Shown: positions 57,010-64,000 of the stretch, in pieces
Numbering within the stretch: position 1 is the first letter of the stretch
Layout: the number at the start of each line of letters is the position of its first letter
Origin: Flavobacterium aquidurense
GTDB lineage: Bacteria; Bacteroidota; Bacteroidia; Flavobacteriales; Flavobacteriaceae
NCBI RefSeq assembly: GCF_001404985.1
Contig: NZ_JRLF01000007.1
Coordinates: forward strand, 62,001-126,000
Reading direction: 5' to 3'
DNA length: 64,000 nt
Translations under genes and position numbers: made by a program
Notes under the pieces: model-generated
What the model saw: only the letters and a program-made list of their open reading frames with translations
Told to the model about the DNA's origin: nothing
Database searches by the model: none

Positions 57010-57865
57010 TCCTTCTGTCTCCATAATAGTCCCTTGTTATAATCAGGCTCAATATCTGGATGAATGCCTTCAATCTGTATTAGATCAGAGTTATGATAAC
57101 TGGGAATGTATTTTGGTAAATGATGGGAGCTCTGATAATACAGAAGAAGTAGCAAAAAAATGGGTTACGAAAGACAAAAGATTCAAATATTTTGTTAAAG
57201 AAAATGGGGGAGTAAGCAGTACTAGGAATTTTGGAATTTTAAATTCTATGTCAACCTATATTTTACCTTTAGATGGAGATGACAAGATTGGTAGTGATTA
57301 TCTAAAATTAGGAATCACTGAATTTGAAAATGATAAATCGTTATGTTTGGTTTATGCCAATGCAGCTTTTTTTGGAATAATAAATGAATTTTGGAATTTG
57401 CCTGATTTTGATTTCAAAAAGTTTTTACTAAATAATTGTATTTACTGTTCCGCAATTTTTAAAAGAACAGATTTTATATCTACCGGAGGATATGATGAAA
57501 AATTAGAATACGGAAATGAAGATTGGGAATTTTGGATCAATTTAATATCAAAATATGATATGCCCAAAATAAAAAGATTAAATTATACAGGTTTCTTTTA
57601 TCGAAGAAAAGTGATGTCACGAGATGTTGAACTCTGTAATGATCCAATCAAACAATCTAAAACATTATTTGAAATTTATAAAAAGCATCATAAATTATAC
57701 GATGAATATTTTGGAGGTTACATACATAATCTCAGACAGATTGAAAGAGATAAAATAGAAATTAAGAAACTATTAAAAAGCAAAAAGTTTGTAATTAATC
57801 TCTTTACGAATAAATTTTTAGGATTGGAATTTTTTAAAGGAACAGATAGTAAAATATTAAAATGA
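57002..57865 (+). CDS. family 2 glycosyltransferase
   Basis: 287 residues. SVSIIVPCYNQAQYLDECLQ, LVNDGSSDNTEEVAKKW, the acceptor-side GGVSSTRNFGI, and LPLDGDDKIG (about 89-98) as the metal site are canonical. GNEDWEFWINL (about 173-183) is the catalytic ED region. It overlaps its upstream neighbour by 8 bases and its downstream neighbour by 4 (ATGA). Specificity is not readable. Confidence 0.9.
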   Translation: MNSPSVSIIVPCYNQAQYLDECLQSVLDQSYDNWECILVNDGSSDNTEEVAKKWVTKDKRFKYFVKENGGVSSTRNFGILNSMSTYILPLDGDDKIGSDYLKLGITEFENDKSLCLVYANAAFFGIINEFWNLPDFDFKKFLLNNCIYCSAIFKRTDFISTGGYDEKLEYGNEDWEFWINLISKYDMPKIKRLNYTGFFYRRKVMSRDVELCNDPIKQSKTLFEIYKKHHKLYDEYFGGYIHNLRQIERDKIEIKKLLKSKKFVINLFTNKFLGLEFFKGTDSKILK

Positions 57866-58701
57866 TTTCAATAATTATATGTTCAAGAACTAAAAATATT
57901 AATAATGATTTAGTTCAGAATATTCAGCAGACTATTGGTTCAGTACATGAATTGATAGTAATTGATAACTCAGAAAATAGATACTCAATTTTTGAAGCAT
58001 ATAATATTGGAATAAATAAAAGTAAAGGAGAAATACTTTGTTTTGTCCATGATGATATACATCTTGTTACAAAAAATTGGGGACAAATTTTAAATTCAAT
58101 TTTTAATAAAAACGAAAAAATTGGATTAATTGGCATAGCCGGATCAAAAAGCAAAACAAGAATGCCTTCAGCTTGGTGGGATTGTCCGCAAAAAGATTTA
58201 TACTTAAATCTTGTTCAACATCTTGTCAACAAAGAAAAAGAACATTGGGTAGAAGGATTTAAAAATAATACATTAGAAGAAGTCGTAGTTGTAGATGGTG
58301 TATTTATGGCAGCAAGAAAAATAAATGATATTTTCTTCAGTCAAAAAATGAATGGTTTCCATAATTATGATTTAAACCTTTCATTTGAATACCTTAAAAA
58401 AGGGTATAAAATAATTGCAACACAAGATATTTTATTAGAACATTATTCCAGAGGCAAAATCAATAAAGATTGGTACAAATCAGCAATTGAATTTTATAAT
58501 TTGTATAATCATATGCTTCCCATATCGGTTTCAGAAATTAAAAATTTAAAACTTCAAGAGTTTAAAAACGGAAAACTTTTTGTTTTTAAATTAAATGAAT
58601 TGGGATTCAAAAAAGAAGCAATTCGGTTTTGGTTAAAATTAGTGTGGTTGAAACCCATAAGTAAATTTCATATTGATTTTTGTAAAATACTTTTAAAATA
58701 A
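57862..58701 (+). CDS. GT2-related glycosyltransferase (Glyco_tranf_2_5 type)
   Basis: 279 residues. The fold starts unusually early and short: ISIIICSRTKNINNDLVQNI, then ELIVIDNSEN, NIGINKSKGEILCFVHDDIH (about 50-69) with the metal motif HDDIH, and VVVDGVFMAARK followed by GFHNYDLNLSFEYLKKG. This layout matches the smaller family in which the acceptor loop is EAYNIG rather than a typical ARN stretch. The product is unknown. It is coupled upstream by ATGA. Confidence 0.82.
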   Translation: MISIIICSRTKNINNDLVQNIQQTIGSVHELIVIDNSENRYSIFEAYNIGINKSKGEILCFVHDDIHLVTKNWGQILNSIFNKNEKIGLIGIAGSKSKTRMPSAWWDCPQKDLYLNLVQHLVNKEKEHWVEGFKNNTLEEVVVVDGVFMAARKINDIFFSQKMNGFHNYDLNLSFEYLKKGYKIIATQDILLEHYSRGKINKDWYKSAIEFYNLYNHMLPISVSEIKNLKLQEFKNGKLFVFKLNELGFKKEAIRFWLKLVWLKPISKFHIDFCKILLK

Positions 58702-58726
58702 AATATCAAATATCTAAAAAAATAAA

Positions 58727-59641
58727 ATGGAGCAAGCAGCCCCTTTAGTTTCAATAATAATTCCAACTTTTAATAGAGAGCATCTAATAAAAGATACTTT
58801 AGAATCCGTATTGTTACAAAGTTATACTAATTGGGAATGTGTTATTGTAGATGATGGATCTACAGATAATACCGTTGCCGTTGTTAAGGAATTTATCAAA
58901 AATGATAGCCGTTTCTCGTTTTATAATTTAGAACATAAAGGAGTAAGTTACGCCCGGAATTATGCGTTAAGTATAGTAAAAGGAGAATTTATACAGTTTT
59001 TGGATTCAGATGATTTATTGCATGAAAATAAAATAAAAGATTCTTTAGCCGTTCTGGAAAAAGATAAATTCGATCCTAAAATTGTAATATCGAATTTTAG
59101 GATGTTTAGAGATACATTACAAAATTCAGAAGCACCATTTTGTAAACTCACTTTAGCCGAATTTAATTTTGAAAAAGTATTATACGATTGGGATTTCGAG
59201 TTTAATATACCAATCCACTGTGGTTTTTTTCATAAAAGCAATTTCGAAAATTTTAAATTTCAATCAGAATTAGGCGCAAAAGAAGATTGGATTATGTGGT
59301 TAAGGATATTTAAAAATAATCCTGAAGTTATTTTTATCGATTTGCCATTAGCTTATTACAGATACCATGATAAAAATATGACCAAAGATTTTGCTCATAT
59401 GAAAAGCAATTTCTTCTATTCTTTTCCGGTTTTAAAAACGATGTTATCTGAAGATGAATTTGAAACCTTTTTAATTTTTTTAATCGAAAAGTATTATCAG
59501 CAGTCCAGAGAAAACAGACTTGAACTGAAGAAATATAAACATTCAGGATCATATAAATTAGGAAATAAAATTAAAAAAATCCTTTCGAAATTACACTTAC
59601 TTGGTTTTGGAAAATGGATACTGAAAAAAGCAACAAAATGA
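58727..59641 (+). CDS. family 2 glycosyltransferase
   Basis: 304 residues. VSIIIPTFNREHLIKDTLES (about 8-27), IVDDGSTDNT, GVSYARNYAL (about 73-82) and QFLDSDDLLH (about 91-100) as the metal site are classical. GAKEDWIMWLRIF (about 184-196) carries the catalytic Glu-Asp. The C-terminus is rich in Lys and probably touches the membrane. It overlaps the next gene by the four bases ATGA if that gene starts at 59638. Confidence 0.9.
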   Translation: MEQAAPLVSIIIPTFNREHLIKDTLESVLLQSYTNWECVIVDDGSTDNTVAVVKEFIKNDSRFSFYNLEHKGVSYARNYALSIVKGEFIQFLDSDDLLHENKIKDSLAVLEKDKFDPKIVISNFRMFRDTLQNSEAPFCKLTLAEFNFEKVLYDWDFEFNIPIHCGFFHKSNFENFKFQSELGAKEDWIMWLRIFKNNPEVIFIDLPLAYYRYHDKNMTKDFAHMKSNFFYSFPVLKTMLSEDEFETFLIFLIEKYYQQSRENRLELKKYKHSGSYKLGNKIKKILSKLHLLGFGKWILKKATK

Positions 59642-60600
59642 TCGCGATCGTAATACCGTATTACAAACTTCAGTTTTTTGACGAAACGCTGCAATCCTTA
59701 AAAAATCAGACTGATAAAAGATTTAAAGTTTATATAGGAAACGATTCAAGTCCTGAAGATCCACAATTTTTGCTGGATAAATTTAAAGGTGCTTTTGAGT
59801 ATAATTATCATATTTTTGATTCGAACCTGGGCGGAACCTCATTAGTAAAACAATGGCATCGATGTATCGCTCTTACTGAGACTGAAGACTGGATTATGAT
59901 TCTGGGAGATGATGACGTGTTGAGTGATAATGTAGTGGAACTATTTTATAAAAATCAAAAAGAAATTCAAGAGAAAAATATAAACGTAGTTCGTTTAGCT
60001 ACCAAGGTTATAAATGAAAAAGGAGAAGTTTTTTTAGATAAATTCACTCATCCTGTCTTAGAAAACGCACAAGATTTTTTGACCCGCAAATTTTCAAAAA
60101 AAACACGAAGTTCATTAAGCGAACACCTGTTTAAAAAAGAAATTGTAGAACACAAAAAATTCAAAGATTTGAATCTTGCCTGGCATTCTGATGACTTAGC
60201 TATTTTAGAATTTTCGACTCCCAATTTTATTTATTCTATAAATGATGCTCATCTTTCAATTAGGGTTTCAAGTTTGAGTATAACAGGAGATTCCAGTACA
60301 AATGATCTTAAAAACTGGGCCACTTTTGAATTTTGCGAGATACTATTTTCAAAATATACTGCATCGTTTACAAAAGGTCAAAAGAAAGTAATTTTGCAAA
60401 AGCTTGAAGTTGCTTTTTTAAATATTCCTTCATTTGCAACTTATAAAACAATGATTGCTTATCATGTTAAGCAAATAGGTTTTATATCGGCAATAAAATT
60501 TCAATTTCGATTAATAAAATATAAAATAATTTTGATATTGAAGAAACTCAAAATATTTGCAGCTGTTTATGCAGTTTATGCTAAAATAGTAAAGAAATGA
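59638..60600 (+). CDS. family 2 glycosyltransferase
   Basis: 320 residues from the ATG at 59638, chosen because it gives the ATGA overlap common in this locus; an in-frame ATG at 59614 would add eight residues. MIAIVIPYYKLQFFDETLQS, YIGNDSSPEDP, GGTSLVKQWHRCIALT and ILGDDDVLSD (about 90-99) outline a GT2 enzyme. A hydrophobic/basic tail (about 285-320) suggests membrane contact. The sugar is unknown. Confidence 0.88.
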   Translation: MIAIVIPYYKLQFFDETLQSLKNQTDKRFKVYIGNDSSPEDPQFLLDKFKGAFEYNYHIFDSNLGGTSLVKQWHRCIALTETEDWIMILGDDDVLSDNVVELFYKNQKEIQEKNINVVRLATKVINEKGEVFLDKFTHPVLENAQDFLTRKFSKKTRSSLSEHLFKKEIVEHKKFKDLNLAWHSDDLAILEFSTPNFIYSINDAHLSIRVSSLSITGDSSTNDLKNWATFEFCEILFSKYTASFTKGQKKVILQKLEVAFLNIPSFATYKTMIAYHVKQIGFISAIKFQFRLIKYKIILILKKLKIFAAVYAVYAKIVKK

Positions 60601-61451
60601 AAAACTTTTTTTTAGTAATTCCAACCAGAGATCGATTAGAATGTTTGTCTAATTTGTTATTAGATCTAAATGCTTTCGGGACATATATTTCGCAAGTTGT
60701 TATTGTTGATCAAAGTCAGGTCGATATAGAATCAGATCTTGATAAACTGCCGCTTGAATTTAATTTTACTTTCGTGAAAAACGGAAGAGAAAAATCAGTG
60801 AATCATTCCAGAAACCAGGCTTTAAAACATTACAAAGATGAAGAATGGCTGTTTTTTCTTGATGACGACTTGAGAATCCCAAGTATTGCGTTTGAGCAAA
60901 TTACAGAAATTTTAAAACCCAACATAATTGATGTTTTAATTCCGGGAATTCATTTTGACGGAATGGAAACAGCAGAGTTTAAATACCAAACCATTTTAGA
61001 CACCATTGCAAAACCACATAATTTCTCAAAATCACGATTTAGACTGCAAGTATGTTCCGGTTTAAATATTGTAAAAAAAGATGTTTTTAGAGAAGCGGGT
61101 TTTTTCTTTGATGAAAATTTCACCATATGGGGCGATGATTGGGATTACGGAATGCGCTTGCTTCAGGCCGGAGCAAATATCTATTTTCAGCCTAAAATTT
61201 TGGTAGAACACTTGCAGGTTTCAGTTGGTGGACAAAGAGACAAAGCCAAAACATTAAATCTGGAATTAGAAAAAGAAAAACTTTATTTTTATTTCCTGCA
61301 AAAACACTTTTCAAAAACTGTAGTGAAACAACAATATTATATAAAGATTTTTCAGTCAGTTAAAATGTTTTTTTTACACGGGAAAATTTCAAACGTATTA
61401 ATTTCATATAAAGGATATAAAAGAATGCTAAAAATGAAATCTCATGATTAA
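60597..61451 (+). CDS. family 2 glycosyltransferase
   Basis: 284 residues with FFLVIPTRDRLECLSNLLLD (about 4-23), VVIVDQSQ, KSVNHSRNQAL (about 71-81), FFLDDDLRIP (about 91-100) as the metal site, and WGDDWDYGMRLLQAG (about 182-196) as the catalytic region. It is coupled by ATGA to the preceding gene. Together with 61470-62387 it resembles transferases that extend capsule-like glycans, but specificity is not evident. Confidence 0.88.
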   Translation: MKNFFLVIPTRDRLECLSNLLLDLNAFGTYISQVVIVDQSQVDIESDLDKLPLEFNFTFVKNGREKSVNHSRNQALKHYKDEEWLFFLDDDLRIPSIAFEQITEILKPNIIDVLIPGIHFDGMETAEFKYQTILDTIAKPHNFSKSRFRLQVCSGLNIVKKDVFREAGFFFDENFTIWGDDWDYGMRLLQAGANIYFQPKILVEHLQVSVGGQRDKAKTLNLELEKEKLYFYFLQKHFSKTVVKQQYYIKIFQSVKMFFLHGKISNVLISYKGYKRMLKMKSHD

Positions 61452-61469
61452 TGAAATCAAAAAGCTTTT

Positions 61470-62387
61470 ATGGGTTTAAATAAACATAATTTTTCTATTT
61501 TAATTACAACTAAAAATAGATGCAGCGACTTGATTTTTACATTAAATAAAATCAAATATTTAATAGAAACAGAAGAGGTAGAATGTGTGGTTTTTGATGA
61601 TGGTTCTACAGACGGTACTTTTGAAAAAGTAAACAAAGATTTTCCCGGAATTAAAATTTTTCGCAATGAATCTTCAAAAGGATATCTTTATTGTCGAAAT
61701 AAAATGCTAAATGAAACTCAGGCAGAATTTGCAATTTCACTAGATGATGACGCACATTTTATTACTCAGGATCCTTTAAATGCTATACGCAAACATTTTG
61801 ATGAAAATAAAAATTGCGGATTAATTGCACTTCGCATTTTTTGGGGATTAGACGAACCGGTTGAAATAATTTCAGCAGAAAAATCACAAAGAGTAAAAGG
61901 CTTTGTTGGTTGCGGTCATGTCTGGAGAATGAGTGCATGGAGAGATACCCCTAATTATCCGGAATGGTTTGAGTTTTATGGAGAAGAAGATTTCTCAGCA
62001 ATGCAATTATTCAAAAGAAATTGGGAGGTTCATTATTTTCCGGAAGTCTTAATTAATCACAGAGTGAATATCAAGGCCAGAAAAAAAAATGCCGATTATG
62101 CTATTAGATTACAAAGATCACTTAGAGCCGGATGGTATTTATATTTTTTGTTTTTACCGCTAAAGGTAATTCCCAGAAAAATGGTTTATTCTATTTGGAT
62201 GCAGTTAAAGCTAAAAGTTTTTAAAGGTGATTTTAAAGCTCTAAAAGCACTATTTTATGCCCTGTTTAACTTAATAGGTTCCATTCCTAAAATCATAAAA
62301 AATAAAAACAGATTTACGGATAAAGAGTTTTATGAATTTCGAAAACTTGAGGATACCAGGATATATTGGCAACCAGAAAAAAAATAA
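61470..62387 (+). CDS. family 2 glycosyltransferase
   Basis: 305 residues. NFSILITTKNRCSDLIFTLN, VFDDGSTDGTFEKV (about 40-53), GYLYCRNKML, and ISLDDDAHFI (about 90-99) as the metal site define a GT2 enzyme; FYGEEDFSAMQLFKR (about 169-183) holds the catalytic Glu-Glu-Asp. A C-terminal hydrophobic plus basic region (about 218-285) suggests membrane anchoring. It is the last of the seven-gene GT array and lies 18 bases before the sialate-type module. Confidence 0.88.
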   Translation: MGLNKHNFSILITTKNRCSDLIFTLNKIKYLIETEEVECVVFDDGSTDGTFEKVNKDFPGIKIFRNESSKGYLYCRNKMLNETQAEFAISLDDDAHFITQDPLNAIRKHFDENKNCGLIALRIFWGLDEPVEIISAEKSQRVKGFVGCGHVWRMSAWRDTPNYPEWFEFYGEEDFSAMQLFKRNWEVHYFPEVLINHRVNIKARKKNADYAIRLQRSLRAGWYLYFLFLPLKVIPRKMVYSIWMQLKLKVFKGDFKALKALFYALFNLIGSIPKIIKNKNRFTDKEFYEFRKLEDTRIYWQPEKK

Positions 62388-62405
62388 CATTATAATTGCG
62401 TGCAA

Positions 62406-63071
62406 ATGAAAACAATTGCTATAATTCCGGCAAGAGGAGGCTCTAAAAGATTACCTCAAAAAAATGTAAAAATGTTAGCAGGAATTCCACTTTTGGCACA
62501 TAGTATTTTATATGCTCAGGCCAATAGCGACATCATTGACGAAATTTATGTTTCGACAGATAATGATGAAATTAAAAAGCAGGCAATATTGTTTGGCGCT
62601 AAGGTTATTGATAGGCCAGAATCCTTATCTGGTGACTTAGAACCTACGGTAACGGCATTAAAAAATGTATTAGAGCAATTAGAAGGAGATGTGGAAAATG
62701 TAGTTTTGTTGCAACCTACAAATCCCTTAAGACCGGATGATTTATTAAAAAAAGCTTTTAAAATGTATGAGCAAAATAACTCTGACAGTTTGTTTACTGT
62801 AACTCAGAATCATCAAAAATTTGGAAAAATTGTACAAAATAAATTCGTTCCTTTCAATTATAGAATTGGACAGCGAAGCCAGGATCTTGAACCCCTTTTT
62901 TATGAAAACGGATTGCTTTATATCACTAAAGCAAAACTTATTTTAGAAGATAAAATTATTTCTGAAAATGCTTTTACATTGATAATAGATCATATTTTTG
63001 CAAAAATTGATATTGATGCACAGGATGATTTTGATTATACAGAATGGATAATAACAAAAAATAAAAAATGA
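62406..63071 (+). CDS. acylneuraminate cytidylyltransferase family protein (NeuA/PseF-like)
   Basis: CMP-nonulosonate synthetase that activates a sialic-acid-like sugar. The ATG at 62406 gives 221 residues; a GTG at 62400 is less likely. The family signature IPARGGSKRLPQKN (6-19) is intact, followed by VSTDNDEIKKQA (about 49-60), RPESLSGDLEP, VVLLQPTNPLR (about 100-110) and the C-terminal IDIDAQDDFDYTEW. Its partner NeuB begins at 63712. Legionaminate, pseudaminate and Neu5Ac types cannot be separated from this sequence alone. Confidence 0.88.
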   Translation: MKTIAIIPARGGSKRLPQKNVKMLAGIPLLAHSILYAQANSDIIDEIYVSTDNDEIKKQAILFGAKVIDRPESLSGDLEPTVTALKNVLEQLEGDVENVVLLQPTNPLRPDDLLKKAFKMYEQNNSDSLFTVTQNHQKFGKIVQNKFVPFNYRIGQRSQDLEPLFYENGLLYITKAKLILEDKIISENAFTLIIDHIFAKIDIDAQDDFDYTEWIITKNKK

Positions 63072-63712
63072 AAATAAAGAAACTTGCAATTCAGAATTAT
63101 AAATATTTTTGTTCATTAGAAGGAAGTGATTATATCGCAAGCGAATTTGCTTTAGAAACTATTTTAAGACTTATAAAAAAATTTAATATATCTGATATTC
63201 TCGAAATAGGATTGGGTATTGGATCTGTTTCTGATACAGTTTTAAAGTTTTCTAAATTAAACAAACTGGATATTAAATATGTAGGAACAGAAAGCAATGA
63301 ATTTTGTTTGAAAGCTCTTCCAAAAAATGTACAACACTATGACCAAATTCAACTTTTTCCTAAGTTGAATGAAGTTATTAGTAAAAAATTTGATTTAATT
63401 ATTATTGATGGTTTAGATCTTTCACTAAAACAAATTGAACAATATTGTGCAGTAAATGCGATACTTTTTATAGAAGGCGGCAGAGAAGATCAAACAAAAT
63501 CAATATTAAGTATTTTTCCTAAGTCATTGTTTGTAAATGTTATAACGCTAAAAAAGAATCCGCCTTATGCACACGAAAGCCGAAGTGTAAAAAGTTATAT
63601 TGGTGGAGGGCAATTAATATTTATTAACCCTACTTTTAAAATGAAATTATTTTGGGCCAAACAAAAAGCCTTCACTTTTATAAAAAGAAAAATTAGAAAA
63701 AACTTTAAATAA
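63068..63712 (+). CDS. SAM-methyltransferase-like Rossmann protein of unknown role
   Basis: 214 residues, not recognised as a named family. [20 protein letters not shown] (about 41-60) looks like motif I (E-x-G-x-G) of class I SAM-dependent methyltransferases, [14 protein letters not shown] would be motif II and [13 protein letters not shown] (about 107-119) motif IV. The C-terminus (about 190-214) is strongly basic. It lies between the cytidylyltransferase and neuB, with an ATGA overlap upstream and a TAATG overlap downstream, so it probably modifies the nonulosonate or its product. Function is uncertain. Confidence 0.65.
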   Translation: MKIKKLAIQNYKYFCSLEGSDYIASEFALETILRLIKKFNISDILEIGLGIGSVSDTVLKFSKLNKLDIKYVGTESNEFCLKALPKNVQHYDQIQLFPKLNEVISKKFDLIIIDGLDLSLKQIEQYCAVNAILFIEGGREDQTKSILSIFPKSLFVNVITLKKNPPYAHESRSVKSYIGGGQLIFINPTFKMKLFWAKQKAFTFIKRKIRKNFK

Positions 63713-64000
63713 TGAATCCATATATCGAAATAGCAGGAAGAAAAGTTGGACAAGATTTTCCACCTTTAGTAATTGCCGAAATCGGAATTAACCATGAAGG
63801 CTCTTTGCAAGTTGCCAAAGAAATGGTTGATGCTGCACACAGGGCAGGAGCTGAGGTTGTAAAACACCAAACCCATATTGTAGAAGATGAAATGAGCGGT
63901 GCTGCGAAAAAAGTCATTCCCGGTAATGCCGATGTTTCTATTTATGAAATTATGGAGCGTTGTTCCTTAAATGAAGCTGATGAATTAGAACTTAAAAACT
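63712..64000 (+). CDS. neuB: N-acetylneuraminate synthase family protein, 3'-truncated by window edge
   Basis: The first 96 residues of a NeuB-type enzyme, which condenses phosphoenolpyruvate with an N-acylhexosamine to form a nonulosonic acid. [20 protein letters not shown] (19-38) and [13 protein letters not shown] (about 49-61) are the conserved N-terminal barrel motifs, and [13 protein letters not shown] is the next helix. The rest, including the C-terminal SAF domain, lies beyond the window. It starts one base inside the upstream gene (TAATG). Substrate class (Neu5Ac, legionaminic, pseudaminic) is not settled. Confidence 0.9.
   Translation, partial: MNPYIEIAGRKVGQDFPPLVIAEIGINHEGSLQVAKEMVDAAHRAGAEVVKHQTHIVEDEMSGAAKKVIPGNADVSIYEIMERCSLNEADELELKN

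Overview
The window looks like a chromosomal segment of a Flavobacterium-type Bacteroidota. The DNA is very AT-rich, and many genes are preceded by a TAnnTTTG element (the Bacteroidetes -7 box) rather than by a strong Shine-Dalgarno. TTG starts are common, and the protein sequences (RpoA, L17, enolase, citrate synthase, RecR, CtlX) fit that phylum. No rRNA, tRNA, CRISPR array, insertion sequence or integrase was seen. No gene-free stretch exceeds 300 bases; the longest are 16390-16658 and 1394-1647, both described in the feature list.

1-10.1 kb is core genome: the end of the ribosomal/RNA polymerase operon (rpoA, rplQ), then carA, eno, gltA, two neighbouring arginine-deiminase-superfamily genes (the second is ctlX), a frameshifted XRE regulator and a MarC-family membrane protein on the minus strand, a CoA-binding protein, and recR. 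Most of these are separated by clear hairpin/U-tract terminators.

10.2-64 kb is one very long surface-polysaccharide locus, all on the plus strand and cut by the window end. It opens with an export lipoprotein, a tyrosine-kinase co-polymerase, two nucleotide-sugar genes, ugd and an RfaH/UpxY-like antiterminator (15.9-16.4 kb). A new transcription unit then starts at about 16.6 kb, with a good -33/-7 promoter and a GC-rich leader hairpin that resembles the E. coli ops element. It carries nucleotide-sugar genes, a second SLBB export protein and a second Wzz (16.7-23.7 kb). Next comes a complete CDP-3,6-dideoxyhexose (ascarylose-type) set (23.7-29.4 kb), followed by wzx, glycosyltransferases, a WbsX-like protein and an EpsG-type wzy (29.4-40.2 kb). 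Then come a lipid-carrier initiation module with a WbpL-like transferase (40.2-43.6 kb), rfbC-rfbD-rfbA and a WbpM/PglF-like dehydratase (43.6-48 kb). After an internal terminator follow wzm/wzt of an ABC export system (48.2-50.3 kb), a GT10 and a GT11 transferase around a GDP-colitose or GDP-fucose set with gmd (50.4-56 kb), seven consecutive GT2-type transferases (56-62.4 kb), and the start of a CMP-nonulosonate (sialic-acid-like) module (62.4-64 kb).

The genes predict supply of UDP-GlcA, UDP-GalNAcA, dTDP-L-rhamnose, CDP-ascarylose (or a related 3,6-dideoxyhexose), GDP-colitose and/or GDP-L-fucose, a UDP-2-acetamido-2,6-dideoxyhexose with a 4-amino variant, and a CMP-nonulosonate. They also predict 15 glycosyltransferases and both Wzx/Wzy and Wzm/Wzt routes. 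The most interesting points are two different radical/PLP-type 3-deoxygenation pathways in one locus, an E3 reductase with inverted domain order, the ops-like leader beside a NusG paralogue, and an HTH gene split at an A8 tract. All functions are inferred by reading the sequence; no database search was run.
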